From contig DBAU01000019.1 of NCBI GenBank assembly GCA_002291845.1, positions 1 to 44,466 on the forward strand: a DNA stretch of 44,466 bases, written 5' to 3'. Positions within the stretch are counted from its first letter, which is position 1; the number at the start of each line of letters is the position of its first letter. The notes under the pieces are model-generated. The model was not told where the DNA came from. It worked only from the letters and a program-made list of their open reading frames with translations, and ran no database searches. Positions 1 through 10,322 of the stretch are shown piece after piece. This DNA comes from Alphaproteobacteria bacterium UBA1002 (GTDB lineage Bacteria; Pseudomonadota; Alphaproteobacteria; Rickettsiales; UBA998). The translations under genes and the position numbers were made by a program.

Positions 1-169
1 GCTCCTCGGGCGCCTTGTCGATCTGGTCATAGGCCGTGAAGGTCGCCCCTCCGGTCTTGGCGAGCACCTTCTTGATCGCCGCCGTCAGCGACGTCTTACC
101 ATGGTCAACGTGGCCAATCGTGCCAATGTTGCAGTGCGGCTTGTTCCGCTCAAATTTCGCCTTGGACAT
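1..169 (-). CDS. tuf: Elongation factor Tu, N-terminal fragment (cut by window edge)
   Basis: Fifty-six codons of the N-terminus are present; the rest lies outside the window. The translation begins MSKAKFERNKPHCNIG and contains the G1 loop GHVDHGKT, followed by the EF-Tu-typical stretch ending FTAYDQIDKAPEE. EF-Tu is the GTPase that delivers aminoacyl-tRNA to the ribosomal A site. It is the last gene of the str operon, starting 30 nt after the fusA stop codon, the usual order in proteobacteria. Many alphaproteobacteria carry a second tuf copy; whether this genome does cannot be seen here. Confidence 0.97.
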   Translation of the reverse strand, partial: MSKAKFERNKPHCNIGTIGHVDHGKTSLTAAIKKVLAKTGGATFTAYDQIDKAPEE

Positions 170-199
170 GTCCTAATCTCCGTTTCGTGTGAAGGCCGA

Positions 200-2293
200 T
201 TATGCGGCCAGTTTCTTTTTGATTTCTTCTGCGACCGCGGTTGGGACCTCGGCGTAGTGATCGAACTGCATAACAAAGTTCGCACGTCCTTTGGTCATAC
301 CGCGAAGGGTGTTGATGTAACCAAACATCTTTTGCAGCGGCACCATCGCTTTCACGACATTGGCGTTCCCCTGCATGTCCTGTCCCTGTACAATGCCACG
401 GCGGGAGTTCAGATCCCCAATAACATCCCCTGTGAAATCCTGAGGAGTGGTCACGTCGACGCGCATGATCGGCTCGAGCAGGACAGACTTGCCTTTCTCC
501 AGCGCCTCACGCAAGGCCGCACGGGCGGCAATTTCGAACGCCAGCGCGGAGGAATCCACATCATGGTACTTACCATCCACCAGCTGGACTTTCAGGTCAA
601 CGACAGGGAAGCCTGCCAATACACCCGCGTTGAGCACGCTCTCAAGACCTTTTTCGACGCCTGGAATATATTCCTTCGGCACGGCACCGCCAACGATCTT
701 GCTCTCGAACACATAACCGGCACCCGGCTCGTTTGGCTCGGCAATGATCTTGACTTCAGCATACTGACCCGAACCACCCGATTGTTTCTTGTGGGTGTAG
801 GTGACTTCAGCGCGGTTCTTGATGCGCTCACGGTACGCCACTTGCGGCTCACCGACATTCGCATCGACTTTGTAAGTACGGCGCAAAATATCAACTTTAA
901 TGTCGAGGTGAAGCTCGCCCATGCCTTTCAGAATGGTCTGGCCAGATTCCTGATCGGTCGACACGCGGAAGGACGGATCCTCCGCAGCCAGCTTGGAAAG
1001 GGCTACGCCCAGCTTCTCCTGGTCGGCTTTCGATTTCGGCTCGATGGCGATCTCGATCACCGGCTCAGGGAACTCCATGCGCTCCAGGATCACCGGCTTA
1101 GCAGGATCGCAAAGGGTATCCCCAGTGCGCACATCCTTCAGACCTGCCAGCGCCACGATATCGCCCGCATAGGCTTCTTTGATGTCCTCGCGGTTGTTGG
1201 CATGCATCAGGAGCATACGGCCCACGCGCTCTTTCTTATCACGGGTAGAGTTCAGCACACCAGTGCCGGACTCAACTTTACCGGAGTACACGCGGCAGAA
1301 CGTGATGGTACCGACGAACGGGTCATCCATGATTTTGAAGGCGAGCATGGAGAAGGCCTCGTCGTCGTTCGGCTTACGCTCGGTCGGCTCTTCGGTGTTG
1401 AAGTCAATCCCGGCAATCGCTTCGCGGTCTGCCGGAGAGGGCAGGAAGTCAACCACGGCGTCGAGCAGGGTTTGTACGCCTTTATTCTTGAAGGCGGAAC
1501 CGCACAGAACGGGATGGAATGCACGGCGCTGAACGGCCGTGCGGATCAAGCGGCGCAGCGTGGTCTCGTCCGGCTCGTTACCTTCGAGGTATGCCGTCAT
1601 GGCGTCATCGTCCATTTCAACAGCCGCCTCAACCAGCTTGCCGCGATATTCGTCAGCCTTGTCTTTCAAATCTGCCGGGATTTCGACCTCATCGTATTTC
1701 GCACCGAGCGCTTCGCCAGACCAAACAATGGCCTTCATTTTGATGAGGTCAATGACGCCCTGGAATTTATCTTCCGCGCCGATCGGCAGCTGCAGGCACA
1801 CCGGCTTACCCGCCACCTGGCTGACGATAGAATCTACGCAGCGATAAAAATCTGCGCCGATCTTGTCCATTTTGTTAACGAACACCACGCGCGGCACATC
1901 ATACTTATCTGCTTGACGCCACACAGTCTCCGTCTGCGGTTCAACGCCCTGGTTTCCGTCGAGAACGCACACGGCGCCATCAAGCACGCGCAGCGAGCGC
2001 TCCACTTCGATGGTGAAGTCAACGTGGCCCGGGGTATCAATGATGTTGATGCGGTGCTGGGTACCGTCGCGGCCCGGCCAGAAGCACGTGGTCGCCGCCG
2101 ACGTAATAGTAATCCCACGCTCTTGCTCCTGCGCCATCCAGTCCATGGTGGCAGCGCCTTCATGCACTTCACCAATTTTGTGCGACTTCCCGGTGTAATA
2201 AAGAATACGCTCGGTGGTGGTAGTTTTACCGGCATCAATGTGGGCCATGATGCCGATGTTGCGGTAATGCTCGAGTTTCGTCTGACGCGGCAT
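200..2293 (-). CDS. fusA: Elongation factor G
   Basis: A 697-residue translational GTPase of the normal EF-G length, catalysing ribosome translocation and, with RRF, ribosome recycling. The G1 motif AHIDAGKT lies at residues 17-24, followed by G3 DTPGHVD and G4 NKMD. The C-terminal part includes the ribosome-contacting domain IV region (SGGSGQYAEV) and the MFGYINTLRGMTKGRA stretch of domain V. The gene sits between rpsG (87 nt upstream) and tuf (30 nt downstream) on the same strand. The very long open frame antisense to it is only a codon-usage shadow. There are no truncations or frameshifts. Confidence 0.99.
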   Translation of the reverse strand: MPRQTKLEHYRNIGIMAHIDAGKTTTTERILYYTGKSHKIGEVHEGAATMDWMAQEQERGITITSAATTCFWPGRDGTQHRINIIDTPGHVDFTIEVERSLRVLDGAVCVLDGNQGVEPQTETVWRQADKYDVPRVVFVNKMDKIGADFYRCVDSIVSQVAGKPVCLQLPIGAEDKFQGVIDLIKMKAIVWSGEALGAKYDEVEIPADLKDKADEYRGKLVEAAVEMDDDAMTAYLEGNEPDETTLRRLIRTAVQRRAFHPVLCGSAFKNKGVQTLLDAVVDFLPSPADREAIAGIDFNTEEPTERKPNDDEAFSMLAFKIMDDPFVGTITFCRVYSGKVESGTGVLNSTRDKKERVGRMLLMHANNREDIKEAYAGDIVALAGLKDVRTGDTLCDPAKPVILERMEFPEPVIEIAIEPKSKADQEKLGVALSKLAAEDPSFRVSTDQESGQTILKGMGELHLDIKVDILRRTYKVDANVGEPQVAYRERIKNRAEVTYTHKKQSGGSGQYAEVKIIAEPNEPGAGYVFESKIVGGAVPKEYIPGVEKGLESVLNAGVLAGFPVVDLKVQLVDGKYHDVDSSALAFEIAARAALREALEKGKSVLLEPIMRVDVTTPQDFTGDVIGDLNSRRGIVQGQDMQGNANVVKAMVPLQKMFGYINTLRGMTKGRANFVMQFDHYAEVPTAVAEEIKKKLAA

Positions 2294-2380
2294 GGGTCGG
2301 TTCCTAGTTGTTCCTGTTTCAGGGTGCTGGTTTTATTCTGTTACCAGCCGCCAATCTGGAGCAACCGGTAACCTGATCTC

Positions 2381-2851
2381 TTACCAACGGTAGTGCGAAA
2401 AGGCGCGGTTGGCTTCCGCCATCCGGTGTGTGTCTTCACGCTTCTTCACGGCAGAGCCACGATTGTTCATGGCATCCATCATCTCGCCAGCAATTTTGGC
2501 TGAAGCCGTGCGCTCTCCGCGCTTCTTGGCAGCTTCCACCATCCAGCGGCGACCAAGAGCACGACGGCGCTCCGGGCGCACTTCCATCGGCACCTGGTAG
2601 GTTGCACCACCGACGCGGCGGGAACGCACTTCCACCATTGGCATGACATTATCCATTGCCGCGTAAAAAGCCTCGACAGGGTCTTTACCCGTTTTCTCCT
2701 TAATCATGTCAAGCGCACCATACACAATACGCTCAGCCACGGACTTTTTGCCCTGCTGCATGATGGTGTTCATGAACTGCGCGATATCTACGTTACCGTA
2801 TTTGGCATCCGGGATGACTACGCGTTTTTCGGCTCTGTGACGACGGGACAT
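2381..2851 (-). CDS. rpsG: 30S ribosomal protein S7
   Basis: A 156-residue protein, the usual S7 length, beginning MSRRHRAEKR and containing the conserved PVEVRSRRVGGATYQVPMEV-like core (here PMVEVRSRRVGG...) and a C-terminal HRMAEANRAFSHYRW. S7 nucleates assembly of the head of the small subunit by binding the 3' major domain of 16S rRNA and lines the E site. It starts 12 nt after the rpsL stop, so the two are almost certainly translated from one message. In other proteobacteria S7 is the translational repressor of the str operon; the 87-nt gap to fusA shows no obvious S7-binding mimic by eye. Confidence 0.99.
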   Translation of the reverse strand: MSRRHRAEKRVVIPDAKYGNVDIAQFMNTIMQQGKKSVAERIVYGALDMIKEKTGKDPVEAFYAAMDNVMPMVEVRSRRVGGATYQVPMEVRPERRRALGRRWMVEAAKKRGERTASAKIAGEMMDAMNNRGSAVKKREDTHRMAEANRAFSHYRW

Positions 2852-2863
2852 GCTTTACCTCAA

Positions 2864-3235
2864 TTATTTCGGACGTTTCGCGCCATAGAGCGAGCGGCGC
2901 TGCTTACGATCTTTCACACCCTGGGTATCCAGCGCACCACGAACGGTATGGTAGCGAACCCCTGGCAAGTCTTTCACACGGCCACCACGGATCAGCACCA
3001 CCGAGTGCTCCTGCAAATTGTGGCCCTCCCCACCGATGTAACTTGTTACCTCAAACCCATTGGTGAGGCGAACACGCGCTACTTTACGCAGAGCGGAGTT
3101 TGGCTTTTTCGGGGTCGTGGTGTAGACACGGGTGCACACGCCGCGCTTCTGCGGGCAGGCCTGCATGGCGGGCACCTTATTGCGCTTCGCCAGCGGTTTG
3201 CGCCCTTTACGGACGAGCTGATTGACGGTAGGCAT
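2864..3235 (-). CDS. rpsL: 30S ribosomal protein S12
   Basis: A 123-residue S12, first gene of the str operon, acting at the decoding centre. The conserved PKKPNSALRKVARVRL block carries lysine 43, and lysine 88 is present in GGRVKDLPG. These are the positions where substitutions give streptomycin resistance in other bacteria, so both are wild type here. The start codon follows a leader of about 50 nt downstream of a good promoter (3296-3324). No strong Shine-Dalgarno sequence is visible, only a weak purine stretch. Confidence 0.99.
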   Translation of the reverse strand: MPTVNQLVRKGRKPLAKRNKVPAMQACPQKRGVCTRVYTTTPKKPNSALRKVARVRLTNGFEVTSYIGGEGHNLQEHSVVLIRGGRVKDLPGVRYHTVRGALDTQGVKDRKQRRSLYGAKRPK

Positions 3236-3295
3236 GGGCTGCTTGCTCTTTTAAAAAATGTTCACGTGCAGACCCCCCGGGCCCGCGGAGTGCGC

Positions 3296-3324
3296 AATCT
3301 AATGACGTGCCCCAGCCGCGTCAA
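3296..3324 (-). promoter_or_regulatory. Sigma70-type promoter of the str operon
   Basis: Read on the minus strand: TTGACG (3324-3319), a 17-nt spacer, then TAGATT (3301-3296). Spacing is optimal and both hexamers are close to consensus. Predicted transcription starts near 3289, about 55 nt before the rpsL start codon. It is the best housekeeping-type promoter in the window and is placed where the str operon promoter is expected. Confidence 0.75.
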
Positions 3325-3500
3325 GCCGAAAATCAAATGCCTGCGCTTTTTTAAAATTCCTTTTTATGACCCCTGCATCCGCCACGCATGATCGTATCGC
3401 CATGCCTAGTCAGAACGGCAGTTTTGATTGCATCAGACACCATATGTAGTAGAAGAAAAGACTTCACCATAAGCAGCGTAGGGCCTGGCCACCCCGCATC

Positions 3501-4934
3501 ATGACCATACCCGCCCTTCACACACAGGCAACACATCCCCGCATTCGCGTCCTGTCGCGTGAGCGCGCGCAGCGACTGCGGGTGGCCTGGTTTCTGCTGG
3601 GAACATTGTTTGGGCTCGGCGCTTCCTTGCTGATTCAAAAAGCATTGGATGCCTCCTCTGATACCGCGTTTTTTGCCCAGCACCGTAGCTCAGAATCGTC
3701 AGAGAACACGGAACCTCCCAGCGAGGAGCCGCAAAAAGCAGAGGCACCTCCGGCGCCGCCTTTGAAGCCTGTCTGGCCACGCCGTGTCGAATACACAGTC
3801 AGTTCCGGAGATACACTCCTAGATTTAATGACGGGCAATGGCTTGAGCTACGAGGATTCGCACGTAATCTTGAGCAAGCTAAAAAAAACGTTTGATCCTC
3901 GTGATATCCAGCCCGGCCACCGGGTAAGCATGATGCTGCGTGAGGATACTTCTCGCGCAGACCACAATGCAGCACGGCTGGGGGCCATGACCATTACCCT
4001 TTCTAAAATTGAGCAGGTAAACCTGACACAGACGGGTCCTGGTTCTTATCTGATGGAGCGCCGCAAGAAAAAACTTCTTTCACAGCCCACGCTGGCACGC
4101 CGTAATATTAAAGGAAGCTTTTATGTCTCCGCTGAGCGTGCGGGCGTTCCACCGGGCATGATCGCCGAACTGATTAAGAATTTCAGCTATGACATCGACT
4201 TCCAGCGGGATATCCAGCCCAACGATACGCTGGAGATCCTCTATGAATCAAAAGTCACCGAAGACGGCACCCGCATGGGCAGCGGCGATGTGATCTACGC
4301 CCTGCTGAAAACGGGCGGTAAAGAGCATAAAATTTATAAGTTCAAAGATGAGCACGGCATCGCACGGTTCTTTACAGAAACTGGTGAGAGCATCATCAAA
4401 AAAATGCTCCGCACGCCGATCGATGGAGCACGTATCTCCTCAGGCTTCGGAATGCGGAAGCACCCCATCCTTGGCTATTCAAAAATGCATAAAGGCCTTG
4501 ATTTCGCCGCGCCAACCGGAACCCCGATTTTTGCGGCGGGTGATGGGGTGGTGGAGATGGCGGGCCGTAATGGCGCGTATGGCAATTATCTGCGCATTCG
4601 TCACAACCCCACCTGGGCCAGCGCCTATGGGCATATTTCGCGTTTTGCCCGTGGGATTACAAAGGGGCGCAAGGTGCGTCAGGGCGAAGTGGTGGCCTAT
4701 GTGGGCACCACAGGTCGCTCCACCGGGCCGCACCTGCATTATGAACTGATCAAGAACGGTACGCAGGTAAACCCGGCGGGCGTGCAGTTTGCCGGCGGGA
4801 ATAAGCTCGGCGGCCGATCACTGGCCGCATTCCGGACACAGGTGAAGAAAGTCCATGCAGATGTGGCGCGTCTCAGCAAGCCGGAAAGCACCAAGGTGGC
4901 AGAGGCGGCACAAAAACCCGCTCGATCCAAATAG
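3501..4934 (+). CDS. Membrane-anchored M23-family peptidoglycan endopeptidase (MepM-like)
   Basis: A 477-residue protein with a basic N-terminus and one membrane segment (about residues 29-47), then a Pro/Glu-rich linker, a LysM/OapA-like region near residues 95-140 (VSSGDTLLDLMTGNGL...), an intermediate domain and a C-terminal M23 lysostaphin-type domain. The zinc/catalytic signatures are intact: HKGLD at 330-334 and HLHYE at 411-415. The family cleaves peptide cross-links of peptidoglycan from the periplasmic side and is used for growth or division. A lysine-rich tail follows the domain. It is transcribed divergently from the str operon and ends 31 nt from the clpB stop. The exact substrate bond is not predictable. 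Confidence 0.92.
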   Translation: MTIPALHTQATHPRIRVLSRERAQRLRVAWFLLGTLFGLGASLLIQKALDASSDTAFFAQHRSSESSENTEPPSEEPQKAEAPPAPPLKPVWPRRVEYTVSSGDTLLDLMTGNGLSYEDSHVILSKLKKTFDPRDIQPGHRVSMMLREDTSRADHNAARLGAMTITLSKIEQVNLTQTGPGSYLMERRKKKLLSQPTLARRNIKGSFYVSAERAGVPPGMIAELIKNFSYDIDFQRDIQPNDTLEILYESKVTEDGTRMGSGDVIYALLKTGGKEHKIYKFKDEHGIARFFTETGESIIKKMLRTPIDGARISSGFGMRKHPILGYSKMHKGLDFAAPTGTPIFAAGDGVVEMAGRNGAYGNYLRIRHNPTWASAYGHISRFARGITKGRKVRQGEVVAYVGTTGRSTGPHLHYELIKNGTQVNPAGVQFAGGNKLGGRSLAAFRTQVKKVHADVARLSKPESTKVAEAAQKPARSK

Positions 4935-4965
4935 CTAGCTAAGCCTCACTTCGTGAAACACAGCC

Positions 4966-7557
<2,592 letters not shown>

Positions 7558-7625
7558 AGTCTTTCACTGTCCTTTCTGGTACGGCTAACTCGATGTTGCT
7601 ATTCAAGATAAGGGCCCGCGGCCGC

Positions 7626-8417
7626 ATGTTCAATCATTCACCACGCTGCCTTCTGGCTGTCGGTATAGTCTCTCTATTTTTGCCATCCTTGACCTTAGGC
7701 AAGGGACTTGAAATTACCCCCTATCCGTGGCCAGCAAAGGAAAGCGTACGTTATACGCTGACCTGGATGGAAGTCCCACTGGGGGAAGCCACCGTTATCT
7801 GGCACGAACGCGCAAAAACCTATGGCGCGACGTTTGAATTACAGACCAGTGGCGTTGCGGAACTATTTTCCGATCAACATCTTAGCGCCATGGTAAGCGG
7901 AATTAAGCAACCCATAGGGGGCGGACGCATTCGCTATGTCCCTTCACTCTACTTGTCTCGTAAAGTATCAGACATCGTGGCAGAAACGCAGATACGTTAT
8001 GATCCGTTTGGTAATGTTCGCCAGCTTTCGGTGCAACCGCCGGATGATCCGGCCTACCGGCCCCGTGTCTCGCGTGGGGGCATGCATTCCTCCTACGATC
8101 CGCTCACCGCAGTGCTGGGGCTGGCCGCAGGCCTTCGACCATTCCCGCTTTTTGATGGAAAACGCGTGATCCAGGCTGTGATAACCGACACCGCGCCCAC
8201 CACGGAGGAGGCGCAGCGGGGAGAACAAACTCTGCAACTCACCCGCTTCCCTCTGGAGGGGCATACCGAAAAAGAGCTGAAACGGATGAAGGACGACCGC
8301 CCGGTGCGCGCGGTGATCATGGCAAAGAACAGCCGATTTCCCTATTTACTCGAGGCAGATACACGGTTTGGAACATTTCGTGCGCAACGCCAGGTTGGTA
8401 CACCCATCGCGCCATAA
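7626..8417 (+). CDS. DUF3108-family exported protein
   Basis: About 263 residues from the ATG at 7626. An in-frame ATG at 7593 would add 11 residues but has no ribosome-binding sequence and would put charged residues before the signal, whereas AAGG lies about 13 nt before 7626. The N-terminus is a signal peptide (hydrophobic VGIVSLFLPSLTLG). The mature part shows the DUF3108 pattern: a conserved start (VRYTLTWMEVPLGEA), a central SSYDPLTAVLGL, FDGKRV, and a C-terminal PVRAVIM...FPYLLEADTRFG. DUF3108 proteins are periplasmic or cell-envelope proteins without an assigned biochemical role. The gene is divergent from clpB, with the two starts 68 nt apart. Confidence 0.75.
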   Translation: MFNHSPRCLLAVGIVSLFLPSLTLGKGLEITPYPWPAKESVRYTLTWMEVPLGEATVIWHERAKTYGATFELQTSGVAELFSDQHLSAMVSGIKQPIGGGRIRYVPSLYLSRKVSDIVAETQIRYDPFGNVRQLSVQPPDDPAYRPRVSRGGMHSSYDPLTAVLGLAAGLRPFPLFDGKRVIQAVITDTAPTTEEAQRGEQTLQLTRFPLEGHTEKELKRMKDDRPVRAVIMAKNSRFPYLLEADTRFGTFRAQRQVGTPIAP

Positions 8418-8418
8418 T

Positions 8419-8451
8419 TTTCATCATTTTGTCACACACAGACAGCGGCAG
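8419..8451 (+). promoter_or_regulatory. Two-part upstream element, copy 1
   Basis: TTTCATCA (8419-8426), 2 nt, TTGTCACACA (8429-8438), 7 nt, CGGCAG (8446-8451). Nearly the same arrangement occurs at 29161-29192 in front of another orphan gene. No ordinary -35/-10 pair is evident inside it. Because it is just upstream of the start codon it could be an operator or a leader-RNA element; the role is inferred only from the repeat. Confidence 0.4.
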
Positions 8452-8463
8452 GCAAAGTAACAT

Positions 8464-9063
8464 GTGGCTATGGCTATGTTTTTTTCTTCCCTCGCGCGAG
8501 TGACGCGCCCTGAGCCTATGTTGCCGGATGCCTCCGATGGCGATCCTGAAATCGCGCTGCGCAAACAACAGCACCGCACAAACAATGAACGCGCCTATTT
8601 CTGGGGAAAGATCAGCCAACTCGCGTTCTGGGCGATGGCCGCCACCTTTGCGGGAGGTGTCTTCGCTGCGGGCGCAGGTGCCGCAACGGGAGGATTCTTT
8701 GCCGGCGTGGCTTCCATGGCCGGCTTGCCCTCGCTGCTGGTCGCGGCGGGTATGGGCGTTGGGTTCGGCGTAACCAGCCTGGTTGCCGGGCGTATTGAAA
8801 ACCGTATTCGCGTTGATAACAGCCTGAATTTTGAAGAAATACACGCCAAAAATATTGGTCGCCATACCGGCAGAGAGGTTGCGCAGGCCATTGTAAACGC
8901 CGTAGAATCACGCCAAACTGAACAAAAGACGAATCCTGCGTCATCCATCCCGGTGGGGATTGCCCGCAATGGGGCAACACCGTCCCCGCAAACGCGGATC
9001 GAAACGCAGGATGCATCTGTGCAGGGACGCACCGCATCCCCCGCCAACGTTACCTTACATTAA
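8464..9063 (+). CDS. Orphan glycine/alanine-rich membrane protein
   Basis: I recognise no family. Up to 199 residues. The frame opens with GTG at 8464, followed by in-frame ATGs at 8470 and 8476; none has a strong ribosome-binding site, so the start is uncertain by a few residues. Residues 43-50 are charged/aromatic, then two long Gly/Ala-rich hydrophobic segments (about 52-80 and 83-108) could form a membrane hairpin. After them comes a soluble segment (ENRIRVDNSLNFEEIHAKNIG) and a Thr/Gln/Pro/Ser-rich tail ending NVTLH. The glycine-zipper look of the hydrophobic part resembles small pore-like or membrane-inserting proteins, but that is only composition. It is preceded by the shared element at 8419-8451. 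Confidence 0.6.
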   Translation: MAMAMFFSSLARVTRPEPMLPDASDGDPEIALRKQQHRTNNERAYFWGKISQLAFWAMAATFAGGVFAAGAGAATGGFFAGVASMAGLPSLLVAAGMGVGFGVTSLVAGRIENRIRVDNSLNFEEIHAKNIGRHTGREVAQAIVNAVESRQTEQKTNPASSIPVGIARNGATPSPQTRIETQDASVQGRTASPANVTLH

Positions 9064-9084
9064 ACCAGGCATCATCAGATTACG

Positions 9085-9672
9085 TTAGCCTGAGAACGTA
9101 CGCCCCTCTTCTCGACGTCTTTTTTCTCTATGTGCTAAAATACGGTCCGCTAGGGAGAGACCACCTTCGGCAGCAGGCCTCCTATTCCAACCAATACGAC
9201 TGTCCGTAGGCTCACCAGGCGGAAGAGGATTGACTGCGTGCTTAGCAGAGTGCATGCGCCCGGTATATCCCGCCATTGGATAGCCTAAAACATGATCATT
9301 CGTGCCAGAAATTCCCTGAGAACCACCTTGCTCTGCCCTTGGTTTGCGTAAGGTGAAGCCGTTTCCATCTTCATCAATTCGCCATTTAAAATCTGCGATC
9401 GTCTGCATAAGCTGGCCATCGCCGAGATTGTTACGAAGTGCAAACTCAATAGCAACTTTAGCCACAGCGCGTTTGATGTTCCATGCGTAAATCTCTTTAG
9501 AATCCTTGGGGATCTCTCGTGGGCCCTCAATTAACAAATTTCTCAAACTTTTTGAATCAAGAACAAGTTTACCTGCCTCATCTTTTGTGACGAGTGCCAG
9601 CCAGCTACTCTCTTCAACTACGCTTCTCAGTGGAAGCTTATCCCCACGAAATTCAATGACTTCATTGTTCAA
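9085..9672 (-). CDS. Orphan protein of low GC content
   Basis: A 195-residue protein with no family that I recognise, no signal peptide and no membrane segment. The first half (to about residue 105) looks globular: SSWLALVTKDEAGKLVLDSK, then AWNIKRAVAKVAIEFALRN and a FKWRIDEDGNGFTL strand region. The second half is Gly/Pro/Arg-rich and probably disordered, ending in a basic helix (ADRILAHREKRRREEG). Base composition is visibly more AT-rich than flanking genes. It is convergent with the upstream membrane-protein gene and sits in the interval separating clpB from DUF4167, so horizontal acquisition is plausible but unproven. Confidence 0.6.
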   Translation of the reverse strand: MNNEVIEFRGDKLPLRSVVEESSWLALVTKDEAGKLVLDSKSLRNLLIEGPREIPKDSKEIYAWNIKRAVAKVAIEFALRNNLGDGQLMQTIADFKWRIDEDGNGFTLRKPRAEQGGSQGISGTNDHVLGYPMAGYTGRMHSAKHAVNPLPPGEPTDSRIGWNRRPAAEGGLSLADRILAHREKRRREEGRTFSG

Positions 9673-9698
9673 TAGCTAGTGAAGCAATGAATATTTCC

Positions 9699-10322
9699 TT
9701 AAGATTCATCTTCCTCCAAGCGAGCAGCGGGGAGCACCGCCGCCAGCGGCAGGGCAAGGTCATCCTGCGGCGCGGTGGCTTCCGGAGCGACTACGTCAGC
9801 ATGACGAGGCTCGCGCGGTTGCCGCCACTGTCCGCGTCCACGGCCCGGCTGGCCGTCCTGAGCACCCTGGCTACCACCTTCCTGCTGGCCCTGATACGGA
9901 CGGCGCGGCTGACGATGCTGTCGGGGAGCCTGCGGTGCTGGGATATTTGCATCGGGATCCTCGCCTTCAGAGAAGGGGGCGGCCATGTCACCACTCATGG
10001 CCTCCTCACTCGCCACGTCAGCGCCCTCTTCACCTGCCTGCGGATGTGTGGGGGCAAACAACTCATTGATGGCATTAAGAATGCGTGAATAATGCTCTGC
10101 ATGCTGCAGCCAGTATTCCGCCTGCACGCGATCCCCATTGATCTGCGCATCTCGCGCCTGATTGAGGTATTTCTCCCGCATATTCTGCGCATGTTTGCGC
10201 TGACGCGGATGGATTTCCTCATCATCGAAACCACCGCGCATCGGGCGGCGCATATTATTGTTACGGTTGTTACCCCGGTTCATATTATTACGCATGTTAT
10301 TGTAGGGCATACGCTTACGCAT
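9699..10322 (-). CDS. DUF4167-domain protein
   Basis: A 207-residue protein. After an Asn/Arg/Met-rich, low-complexity N-terminus (NNMRNNMNRGNNRNNN) comes the DUF4167 core at about residues 40-85 (HPRQRKHAQNMREKYLNQAR... QAEYWLQHAEHYSRIL). The remainder is a long Gln/Arg/Pro/Gly-rich disordered tail. DUF4167 is a hallmark of alphaproteobacteria and is usually found directly after prmC, as here: its start codon overlaps the end of prmC by 8 nt, implying translational coupling. Basic, disordered flanks suggest nucleic-acid binding, but no function is established that I know of. Confidence 0.85.
   Translation of the reverse strand: MRKRMPYNNMRNNMNRGNNRNNNMRRPMRGGFDDEEIHPRQRKHAQNMREKYLNQARDAQINGDRVQAEYWLQHAEHYSRILNAINELFAPTHPQAGEEGADVASEEAMSGDMAAPFSEGEDPDANIPAPQAPRQHRQPRRPYQGQQEGGSQGAQDGQPGRGRGQWRQPREPRHADVVAPEATAPQDDLALPLAAVLPAARLEEDES

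Noticed and set aside
101..2371. 756-codon open frame antisense to fusA
   Set aside because: It covers fusA on the opposite strand, its translation has no recognisable domain, and the fusA frame is certain; codon bias of a GC-moderate gene explains the open antisense frame.
7558..7592. Heat-shock (sigma32) promoter for clpB
   Set aside because: A CTTGAA is present on the minus strand at about 7605, but no matching -10 sequence at the right distance was found.
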